DNA from: Flavobacteriales bacterium
GTDB taxonomy: Bacteria; Bacteroidota; Bacteroidia; Flavobacteriales_F; PHOS-HE28
Length of the DNA: 64,000 bases
NCBI GenBank assembly: GCA_016719225.1
Contig: JADKAN010000004.1
Span: 186,001 to 250,000 of the forward strand
Reading direction: 5' to 3'
Shown here: positions 51,317-59,086 of the stretch, piece after piece
How the letters are laid out: every line of letters starts with the position of its first letter
Position numbering within the stretch: the first letter of the stretch is position 1
Notes under the pieces: generated by a model
Told to the model about the DNA's origin: nothing
Database searches by the model: none
What the model saw: only the letters and a program-made list of their open reading frames with translations
Position numbers and translations under genes: made by a program

Positions 51317-53218
51317 CTAATACGCCCGCACGTTCTTCCCCTGCCTCCAGTTGATGAAGGCGCGGTTCACCACGCGGTTGCCACCGGGAGTTGGGTAGTT
51401 ACCGGTGAAGTACCAATCGCCGGTGTGGTCAGGGCAGGCAGCGTGCAGGCCCTCGATGCTTTGGTACACGATGTTCACCTCCGCCTTGATCTCCGGAGAG
51501 GTCAACAGTTCACCGATGCGCTTGCTGATCTGCTCCGCGGTGAACGGCCGGTAGATGTCCTTCACTACGTTGGTCTGCTCCTTGATCGGCTTGTCCACCA
51601 TGGCGAGGCAGCGGTCATACACGTCGTCGATGATGTTCTCCTGCTTGGTCTCTTTCAGTAAGGAGATGGCCGCTTGGAAAGCCGCGAGGTCGCCCATCTT
51701 GGCCATGTCGATGCCGTAGCAATCGGGGTAGCGGATCTGCGGGGCGCTGCTCACCACCACGATCTTCTTCGGTTCGAGCCGGTCCAGCATTTTCAGGATG
51801 CTCTGCTTCAGCGTGGTGCCGCGCACGATGCTGTCATCGATCACCACCAGCGAATCCACGCCGGGGCGCACGGTGCCATAAGTGATGTCGTAGACGTGGG
51901 CCACGAGGTCCGCCCGTGAGCTCTCGTTGGTGATGAAGGTGCGCAATTTCGCGTCCTTGATCGCCACCTTTTCCAAGCGTGGGCGTAGTGCAAGAATGGC
52001 ACGGAGCTTCGCCGGATCGGGGTTCGGACCCAGCTCCAGGATGCGGCGTTCCTTCACGCGGTCCAGCTCGTCCTCCATCTCCTTCATCATGCCGTAGCAC
52101 GCCACTTCCGCCGTGTTGGGGATGAAGGAGAACACGGTGTTCACCAAGTCGTGATCGATGTTCTCCAGGATCGCGGGGCAGACGGAGCGGCCCAGCGCAA
52201 TGCGCTCGCGGTACACATCCATGTCACTGCCCCGGCTGAAGTAGATGCGCTCGAAACTGCACGAGCGCTTTTCCAACGGCGGCAGGATCTCCTCCATGGA
52301 ATAGGAGCCGTCCTTCTTCACGATCAGCGCCTTTCCCGGCTCCAATTCATGCACTTGGTCCACCTTCAATCCAAAGGCGGTCTGGATCGCAGGGCGTTCG
52401 CTCGCGGCAACTACCACCTCGTCATCCGCATACCAGTAGCACGGACGGATGCCCGCGGGATCGCGCAGCACGAAAGCATCACCATGGCCGATGAGGCCCG
52501 CCAGCGCGTAGCCGCCGTCGAAGTCTATCGCGCTCTGTTGCAGGATGCTCTTCACGTCCAGCTTCTCCTCGATCATCTTCGTGATCTGCCGGTCGTTGTA
52601 GCCGAGCTGGTGATAGATGCCGCGCAGCCGCTCATTCTCCATGTCCAGGTAGTGCCCGATCTTCTCGAGCACGGTCATGGTATCGCTACGTTCCTTGGGT
52701 GTCTGGCCAATGCTGACGAGCAGGTTGAAGAGCTCGTCCACGTTGGTCATGTTGAAGTTGCCGGCCACCACGAGGTTGCGGGTGATCCAGTTGCTGAGGC
52801 GGCGGCGCGGGTGGCAGTTCTCCAGTTCGTCCTTTCCGAAGGTGGCATAGCGCAGGTGGCCCAGCAGCAGTTCACCCACGTAAGGTGCGGTCTGCTTCAA
52901 TAGCTCGGCGTCGGTCGCGGCCATGGGATTCTCCGCCATCGCGGCCCCAATGCCCTTGTGGATGCGGTCGAAGATCAGCTGGATGGCATCCTTGGAGGTG
53001 CTGCGGTCACGATCGATGAAGTTGGCACCCGGCGGCGGGTCCAGCTTGATGGTGGCCACGCCAGCACCATCCTGCCCTCGGTTGTGCTGCTTCTCCATCA
53101 GCAGGTACAGCTTGGTGAGGCCGTATAGCGCGCTGCCGTAACGCTCTTGGTAATGTGCCAATGGTTTCCGCAAGCGGATGAAGGCCAGTCCGCATTCGTG
53201 CTTGATCGCGTCGCTCAT
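51317..53218 (-). CDS. purF: Amidophosphoribosyltransferase-family protein (PurF-like)
   Basis: A 633-aa protein with an N-terminal Ntn glutaminase domain and a C-terminal phosphoribosyltransferase domain. The start MSDAIKHECGLAFI implies removal of an 8-residue propeptide to expose catalytic Cys9. RYATFGK, GNFNM and the PRPP-binding VVIDDSIVRGTT are visible. It is longer than ordinary PurF (about 480-500 aa) through insertions in both domains, typical of the large form found in Bacteroidota, so it may be the purine enzyme or a paralogue. The only -7 box seen is TACCTTTG at 53254. Confidence 0.85.
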   Translation of the reverse strand: MSDAIKHECGLAFIRLRKPLAHYQERYGSALYGLTKLYLLMEKQHNRGQDGAGVATIKLDPPPGANFIDRDRSTSKDAIQLIFDRIHKGIGAAMAENPMAATDAELLKQTAPYVGELLLGHLRYATFGKDELENCHPRRRLSNWITRNLVVAGNFNMTNVDELFNLLVSIGQTPKERSDTMTVLEKIGHYLDMENERLRGIYHQLGYNDRQITKMIEEKLDVKSILQQSAIDFDGGYALAGLIGHGDAFVLRDPAGIRPCYWYADDEVVVAASERPAIQTAFGLKVDQVHELEPGKALIVKKDGSYSMEEILPPLEKRSCSFERIYFSRGSDMDVYRERIALGRSVCPAILENIDHDLVNTVFSFIPNTAEVACYGMMKEMEDELDRVKERRILELGPNPDPAKLRAILALRPRLEKVAIKDAKLRTFITNESSRADLVAHVYDITYGTVRPGVDSLVVIDDSIVRGTTLKQSILKMLDRLEPKKIVVVSSAPQIRYPDCYGIDMAKMGDLAAFQAAISLLKETKQENIIDDVYDRCLAMVDKPIKEQTNVVKDIYRPFTAEQISKRIGELLTSPEIKAEVNIVYQSIEGLHAACPDHTGDWYFTGNYPTPGGNRVVNRAFINWRQGKNVRAY

Positions 53219-53253
53219 GAAGTGCACATTCCACCGTGGGTGGTGAAGGGTGG

Positions 53254-53261
53254 CAAAGGTA
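53254..53261 (-). promoter_or_regulatory. -7 box (TACCTTTG) of the PurF-like gene
   Basis: It is a perfect TAnnTTTG match on the reverse strand, 35 nt upstream of the ATG at 53218. No TTTG is found at the -33 spacing. Confidence 0.4.
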
Positions 53262-53428
53262 CGGATGTGTAGGGCAGCATGCCGACCGTGCGCTCTTTGG
53301 GCGAACGCGTTGGGATGTCGACCAGCTTGCACTTTGGGAGCCACGGATCAATGCGGCAATGCAAGCAACTTCCGGACTACCCTACATGTCTTAGCTTGGA
53401 CTACCCTTTCAAAGGGGGTGGTTGTAGC

Positions 53429-56400
53429 GTGCGCCTGATACTCAGCATATTCCTCGGTTTTTCTTTCGTAGCCATTTGGGCTTCGGAACCGCCTGTGGCG
53501 CGTTTTACACAGAACAAGGGCCAATGGCCGGCACAGGTGGCTTACCGGACTTTGATCCCTGGCGGAGCCTTGTTCGTGGAACACAGTGCGCTTACCTACA
53601 CCTTACACTCCGGTGGCACGATGGAGCAGCACGGCCACGAACACCCAGGGCCATTGAAGCCGGAACATGCGCACGCCTTCCGCGTTACGTTCGAAGGTGC
53701 GTTGCAAGCTGTTCCGGAAGGTTCGGATGAACAAAGCTTTTACGAGAATTTCTTCTTAGGAAAGGACTCCGGGAAGTGGGGCACAGGCTGTGCTGTTTTC
53801 GGCACCGTGGAACTGAAGGAGTTGTATCCTGGCATCGACTTGCGCATGGACGGCAGCGCAGGACTGAAGTATGATCTCATCGTGGCACCGGGGAAGGATC
53901 CTGCGCAGATCCAATTGCGTTTTGAAGGACAGGACGGGTTGAAGTTGCACGATGGCCGGCTCTTCGTGAAGACCACCGCTGGCATCGTGATCGAAGAGGC
54001 GCCGGTAGCTTATCAGGAAACAGCGACCGGGCGAAAAGGGGTGCGCTGCAAGTACAGGCTGAGCGGGAACAAGCTCACCTTCGAACTGCCTGATGGCTTT
54101 GATCCTTCGATCCCCTTGGTGATCGACCCCGTGCTGACTTTCGCGAGCTACAGCGGAAGCACGGCGGACAATTTCGGCTTCACCGCAAGCTATGACGAAG
54201 GCGGGCATTTGTACGGCGGAGGGATCGTGTTCGGTAGCGGATACCCTACCACGACCGGTGTGCTGGACCCGGCCTTCAATGGCGGCACGATCGACATCGG
54301 CCTTACCAAATTCGCACCCGATGGTGCCACCTTGATATGGAGCACGTACATCGGAGGCTCCGGAAATGAATGCCCACACAGTTTGGTGGTGAACGCGAAC
54401 AACGAACTGTACATGTTGGGCTCTACCGGCTCCTCCGACTTTCCAACAGGAGCCGGTGCTTTTGATGCTACTTTCAATGGCGGGACGGACATCGGGTTCA
54501 ATGGCCCGACCTGGGAGGGTATGAGCGGCGGTTACGGCTATACCCACGCTAATGGCACGGACATCGTGCTGGTGCATTTCAATACGGCTGCCACTGCATT
54601 GCTCGGTTCCACCTATGTGGGCGGCTCGGGCAACGATGGCGTGAACAACATCCTTCCGCTTGCGCACAATTACGGTGACCATTTTCGTGGTGAGGTCGCG
54701 CTGGACGGCTCGGAATGGCCCGTCGTGAATACCTCCACTCAAAGCGCCGACATCCCTGTGAGCCCGAACGCCCCGCAGACCACTTATGCCGGTGGGGGAC
54801 AGGATGCTTACCTCTTCCGCATGAACCCGTCTCTTTCCACACTACAAGCCACCTACTATGGTGGTAGTGGTGCTGATAGCGGATACGGCATCCAGTTCGA
54901 TTCCAGCGGCCAGGTCTTCACCACCGGGGGCACCACCAGTACGGACCTGCCCATGCCGGGTTCGCCGTTCCAAGCCATGAACCAAGGCGGCGCTGATGGA
55001 TACGTGGCGCGTTGGAGCGCCGACCTCAGCCAATTACTTTCTGCGACTTACATGGGTACCGTGGCATTCGACCAAAGCTATTTCGTGCAGTTGGACGTGG
55101 AAGACAAGGTTTACGTGGTGGGCCAGACCCATGGCGCATATCCGGTATCCGCCGGTGTTTATAGCAACCCCGGTAGTTCACAATTCATCCAAAAACTTAG
55201 CAATGACCTGAGCACTTCGGAATGGTCAACGGTGATCGGCAGCGGGCTGGGTAACGAGGACATATCGCCATCGGCATTCCTGGTGAGCAATTGCGGCCAG
55301 ATCTACTTCAGTGGCTGGGGCGGCTTCGTGAACAGTTATGGTCAGGCCGATAATAGCACCACCGTCGGTTTGCCCGTGACCGCGGATGCCTTCCAGCCCA
55401 ACACCGATGGCAGTGATTTCTACCTCATGCTACTGAACCCGGACGCTGTATCCCTCAACTACGCCACCTTCTTCGGCGGAACGAGCGGGGAGCACGTGGA
55501 CGGTGGCACCTCGCGGTTCGACAAGAACGGTACCGTGTACCAAGCAGTGTGCGCAGGCTGTGGAAATAATGATGATTTCCCCACCACGCCGGGGGCTTGG
55601 AGCAACACCAACAATTCGTTCAACTGCAACCTTGGTGTGTTCAAGTTCGAACTGGCAGTCCCCATTCCCGACATCAGCATCGACGGCCCCAACACCATCT
55701 GCATACCCGGCACCATCCAGTTCGCCAACAACAGCACGGGTGGAGATACCTTTCATTGGAACTTTGGCGACGGCACCACCAGCACGGAATTCGCACCGGC
55801 GCACCTTTACACGGATACCGGCGCTTTCACCGTGAGCATGGTGATGAGCGACAGTTATGGTTGCTCCCTCGACGATTCCACGGACATCGTCGTCTTCAGT
55901 ATTGCACCACCTGTTGCCGTTATTGATCCGGTGCCACCGATCTGCCCGGGCAACGGGGTGCAGGTCCAAGCTTCGGATGGCGTTACTTGGGCATGGAGCC
56001 CGGCCACCGGAGTGAGCGACCCGGCAGTGGCCGATCCTGTGATCACTCCCTTGGCCCCTACGACCTATACCGTGATTATCACGGGTGCTTGTGGCCAGGA
56101 TTCCGCTTCGGTATACATCGATTGGTTGAGCCCCGTGGGGTCCGCTGGTCAGGATACCTCCACGTGCATTGGCACTGGCATTGCATTGGCGGCTACCGGC
56201 GGTGGCACATACACTTGGATGCCGGACAACACACTTTCCACCTTGAACGTGCCCGACCCGATCGCCACGCCTGCGGACTCCACGGTTTACCGCGTGGCCA
56301 TTACTACACCTGATGGTTGCATTGTGAATGATTCAGTGCTCGTAGCCGTGTTCTACACGCCACCTGTTCCGGCCTTGTCCGACACTGCCGTCTGCCTCGG

Positions 56401-57292
56401 TGGAACAGCCACACTGACCACGGGCATGGCCGCATGGTACCAGTGGCAAGCACTTCCGGGGCTGTCCTCCACAGATGCACAGTCCGTTACGGTTTCTCCC
56501 ACGGAGCCCACCACCTACATCGTACAGCTGATCAACGCGTGTGGTACCGTGATGGATAGCGCCCATGTGGGTATTAACTTGATAGAAGCACTTGCCTGGC
56601 CGGACACGTTGGTGTGTCCCGGTGAACCCGTGGTGTTGTATGCAAGCGGTGGCGTTGCTTACAACTGGGGTGCGGCCGGTTCCACGTCGAATACCTTGTT
56701 GTTGGACCCTGCTCAGGCTGGAATTTACACCGTGGTCGTATCGGATGCCATCGGCTGTAGCGCAAGCGCCCAAGCAGAGGTGCAGCTTTATCCGCTGGGT
56801 GAAGTACACGCGGGTCCGGATGTGCTTATCGATTGGGGTGAAAGTGCAGTGCTCACCGCTTCCGGTACGGGGACTTTCAACTGGGCGCCGGATTCCGCCT
56901 TGAGCTGCACGGATTGTGCACAAACACACGCTTCCCCATTGGTCACCACGACCTATACCCTGAGCGGGGTCGACGCCAATGGATGCAGGGCAACGGACCA
57001 GGTCACCGTGTTCTTCCGGGGCTCGCTTTTCGTGCCGAATGCCTTCACTCCCAACGGTGATGGTATCAATGAATTTTTCCGGGCGATCACACGCGAGGCC
57101 AAAGTGCTTCATTTAGAAGTGTTCAACCGGTGGGGTGAGCTCATCTTCAGTACCGACGATCCTGAAGGTGCTTGGGACGGAACCTACAAGGGAGTGCCTT
57201 CGCCGATCGGCGTATACGTGTGGCAGGTCAGTATGACGGAGACGAACGGTGACTCACGATTTGCCCGTGGTCACGTTACCCTGCTGCGGTGA
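53429..57292 (+). CDS. Large surface protein with SBBP repeats, PKD domain and CHU_C T9SS type B sorting domain
   Basis: About 1287 aa from the GTG at 53429; the open frame extends upstream to ATGs at 53351 and 53279. GTG is preferred because VRLILSIFLGFSFVAIWASE is then a compact signal peptide. The N-terminus (FTQNKGQWPAQVAYR) starts a DUF7948-type domain. Next come SBBP-like beta-propeller repeats (YVGGSGNDGVNN, YYGGSGADSGYGI), a PKD domain (FHWNFGDGTTSTEFAPAHLY) and several Ig-like repeats. The C-terminus (PNAFTPNGDGINEFF, then FNRWGELIFST and DGTYKGVPSPIGVYVW) is the gliding-motility-associated sorting domain that directs T9SS export and surface display. Confidence 0.9.
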   Translation: MRLILSIFLGFSFVAIWASEPPVARFTQNKGQWPAQVAYRTLIPGGALFVEHSALTYTLHSGGTMEQHGHEHPGPLKPEHAHAFRVTFEGALQAVPEGSDEQSFYENFFLGKDSGKWGTGCAVFGTVELKELYPGIDLRMDGSAGLKYDLIVAPGKDPAQIQLRFEGQDGLKLHDGRLFVKTTAGIVIEEAPVAYQETATGRKGVRCKYRLSGNKLTFELPDGFDPSIPLVIDPVLTFASYSGSTADNFGFTASYDEGGHLYGGGIVFGSGYPTTTGVLDPAFNGGTIDIGLTKFAPDGATLIWSTYIGGSGNECPHSLVVNANNELYMLGSTGSSDFPTGAGAFDATFNGGTDIGFNGPTWEGMSGGYGYTHANGTDIVLVHFNTAATALLGSTYVGGSGNDGVNNILPLAHNYGDHFRGEVALDGSEWPVVNTSTQSADIPVSPNAPQTTYAGGGQDAYLFRMNPSLSTLQATYYGGSGADSGYGIQFDSSGQVFTTGGTTSTDLPMPGSPFQAMNQGGADGYVARWSADLSQLLSATYMGTVAFDQSYFVQLDVEDKVYVVGQTHGAYPVSAGVYSNPGSSQFIQKLSNDLSTSEWSTVIGSGLGNEDISPSAFLVSNCGQIYFSGWGGFVNSYGQADNSTTVGLPVTADAFQPNTDGSDFYLMLLNPDAVSLNYATFFGGTSGEHVDGGTSRFDKNGTVYQAVCAGCGNNDDFPTTPGAWSNTNNSFNCNLGVFKFELAVPIPDISIDGPNTICIPGTIQFANNSTGGDTFHWNFGDGTTSTEFAPAHLYTDTGAFTVSMVMSDSYGCSLDDSTDIVVFSIAPPVAVIDPVPPICPGNGVQVQASDGVTWAWSPATGVSDPAVADPVITPLAPTTYTVIITGACGQDSASVYIDWLSPVGSAGQDTSTCIGTGIALAATGGGTYTWMPDNTLSTLNVPDPIATPADSTVYRVAITTPDGCIVNDSVLVAVFYTPPVPALSDTAVCLGGTATLTTGMAAWYQWQALPGLSSTDAQSVTVSPTEPTTYIVQLINACGTVMDSAHVGINLIEALAWPDTLVCPGEPVVLYASGGVAYNWGAAGSTSNTLLLDPAQAGIYTVVVSDAIGCSASAQAEVQLYPLGEVHAGPDVLIDWGESAVLTASGTGTFNWAPDSALSCTDCAQTHASPLVTTTYTLSGVDANGCRATDQVTVFFRGSLFVPNAFTPNGDGINEFFRAITREAKVLHLEVFNRWGELIFSTDDPEGAWDGTYKGVPSPIGVYVWQVSMTETNGDSRFARGHVTLLR

Positions 57293-58301
57293 AATCCTCA
57301 CGCTTCAGGTCCAGCCAAGCCAATGCGGAGCCACTGAGCAGTTGTTCTTTCTGCTTATCGTCCCACGGCATGGCGTGGATCAGGCTACCTGGGCTCAGTT
57401 CGCCTAAAGGGAAAGGGTAGTCCGTGCCCAAGGCCACTTTGTCGGCGCCGCAGAGGTCCACGATGTGCTGCAGGACCACCGGGTCGTGCACCAATGAGTC
57501 CAGCCAGAACTTGCCAAGGTGTTCGCGCGGAGGAACGGGATTGTCCACTGCGCACAGATCCGGCCGTACGTCGAAACCATGCTGAATGCGCGGAAAGGTG
57601 CCGGGGAAAGAACCACCGCCGTGGGCAAAGGCCACGCGCAGCTTCGGCAGTTTTTGGAACAGTCCGCTGAAGATCATGCTGGTAAGGGCGATGGTCGTTT
57701 CCACCGGCATGGCCACCAACCACGGCATCCAATATTTGTCAGTGCGCTCTTTGCCCAGCATGTCCCACGGATGCACGAAGACCGCCATTTCCAACTCTTC
57801 GCAGGCTTGGAAGATGGGAAGCAAGCGGGGCTCACCAAGGTTCACGCCTTCCACGTGCGTGCCCACTTGGACGCCCTTCAAGCCGATCCGTTTGCAGCGC
57901 TCCAGTTCCTGCACGGCCAGCTCCGTGTCCTGCATCGGCAAGGTGCCAAGCCCGACGAATCGTTTCGGGTACCGTTCCACGATCCCTGCGATGTGGTCGT
58001 TCAGGAACATCGCCATGTTGAGTGTGTCCTTCGGCTTGGCCCAGTAGCTGAACATCACCGGAACGGTGCTCAGTACCTGGACATGCACACGGAACGCATC
58101 ACTTTCGCTGATACGCACCATTGGGTCCCATACGTTCGCCTCCACCTCGCGGAAGAAGCGGTCATCCATCATCATCCGCGCGCAGCCGGGTCGATGGTGG
58201 TCCAAGTGGATGAAGCCGCCGTAGCCGAATTTCCGGCCGAAATCCGGGATGTCCTGTGGAAGGATGTGCGTGTGGATGTCCACCGTGAACAGCTCGGCCA
58301 T
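57276..58301 (-). CDS. 2-amino-3-carboxymuconate-6-semialdehyde decarboxylase (ACMSD)
   Basis: A 341-aa amidohydrolase-fold decarboxylase starting at MAELFTVDIHTHILPQ. Zinc ligands are H10 and H12 (HTH), His in VFVHPWD, and Asp in GTDYPFPLG; FAHGGGSFPG holds the catalytic-type His. VPVMFSYWAKP and VGTHVEGVNLG are ACMSD features. It removes the carboxylate of ACMS from the 3-hydroxyanthranilate pathway, steering carbon away from quinolinate. It lies directly downstream of the dioxygenase that makes ACMS, 7 nt apart, forming an operon. The 3' end overlaps the CHU_C gene by 17 bp. Confidence 0.93.
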   Translation of the reverse strand: MAELFTVDIHTHILPQDIPDFGRKFGYGGFIHLDHHRPGCARMMMDDRFFREVEANVWDPMVRISESDAFRVHVQVLSTVPVMFSYWAKPKDTLNMAMFLNDHIAGIVERYPKRFVGLGTLPMQDTELAVQELERCKRIGLKGVQVGTHVEGVNLGEPRLLPIFQACEELEMAVFVHPWDMLGKERTDKYWMPWLVAMPVETTIALTSMIFSGLFQKLPKLRVAFAHGGGSFPGTFPRIQHGFDVRPDLCAVDNPVPPREHLGKFWLDSLVHDPVVLQHIVDLCGADKVALGTDYPFPLGELSPGSLIHAMPWDDKQKEQLLSGSALAWLDLKREDFTAAG

Positions 58302-58308
58302 GGCGGAG

Positions 58309-58839
58309 CTAAACGAAGCGCGGATCTGCTTGCATAACGGTGCCGCACTTCGCGCAGGTGCGCAGCTTTTCGCTGGAATAGAATTTCTTGAAACGCGGTA
58401 AAAAGTCCTTTTCAATGTCGTGGAGCACGAAAAATTCCTCGTGCAGTTTGTGGTTGCACTTTTCGCAGTACCACATCAGGCCATCCTTCATTTCCCGGTC
58501 GGCACGCTTGGCCTCCACCACCAAGCCCACGGTGTTCGCAGGTCGGCGCGGCTGGTGCGGTGTGCGCGCCGGCAACAGGAACATTTCCCCTTCCTTGATG
58601 GGGATGGTAACGGCCTTGCCGTCCTCCTGTACGCCCACTTCAATATCACCTTCGATCTGTAGGAAGATCTCCTCGGTCTCGTTCCAATGGTAGTCCTTGC
58701 GGGCGTTGGGTCCGCCCACCGCCATCACAATGAAATCCCCGGCATCGGCATAGAGGTTCTTGTTGCCCACCGGGGGCTTCAACAGGTCGCGGTGCTCCTC
58801 TACCCAGCGCCGCAGATCGAAGGGTCGTTTGATGCTCAT
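58309..58839 (-). CDS. nbaC: 3-hydroxyanthranilate 3,4-dioxygenase
   Basis: A 176-aa cupin dioxygenase that opens the ring of 3-hydroxyanthranilate to ACMS. Iron ligands H51, E57 and H95 and substrate residues R47 and R99 occupy the positions known from the Ralstonia enzyme. The C-terminal rubredoxin-like iron site (C125, C128, C162, C165) typical of the bacterial dimeric form is also intact. It is the first gene of a two-gene operon with ACMSD. A TACTTTCG box lies about 21 nt before the ATG. The symbol follows the bacterial nba pathway naming. Confidence 0.95.
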   Translation of the reverse strand: MSIKRPFDLRRWVEEHRDLLKPPVGNKNLYADAGDFIVMAVGGPNARKDYHWNETEEIFLQIEGDIEVGVQEDGKAVTIPIKEGEMFLLPARTPHQPRRPANTVGLVVEAKRADREMKDGLMWYCEKCNHKLHEEFFVLHDIEKDFLPRFKKFYSSEKLRTCAKCGTVMQADPRFV

Positions 58840-58991
58840 GTTGCCGTCTTGGATGCCGAAAGTACGGAGAGCGGTCGGAAAAGAAGGTTAGGGAGTTCCG
58901 GTCGGGACCGGACCACATCCATTGCATTCACCTACAGTTGACCGCAGCGCCGTGCGCGGCAAGCGGCATGCTGGCAGCCCGAAAATATGAA

Positions 58992-59025
58992 GGTGCAAGT
59001 ATGCGGACCATCGCATTCTTGCACC
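58992..59025 (-). terminator. Hairpin downstream of the T9SS repeat-protein gene
   Basis: Arms GGTGCAAG and CTTGCACC (8 bp), a T-T mismatch, then ATGCG/CGCAT around a 6-nt loop. Read on the reverse strand it follows the stop at 59087 by about 60 nt and is followed by TTCATATTTT, so it may end that transcript before the kynurenine-pathway genes. Confidence 0.5.
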
Positions 59026-59086
59026 CTCGGAATACCACGTTTCTCCGTCCAATTCCCTACCTCCGACGTAATGTACTTCTACTCTT

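Noticed and set aside
53756..54742. 328-aa open frame on the reverse strand
   Set aside because: It is antisense to the SBBP/CHU_C protein and has no signal peptide or known domain.
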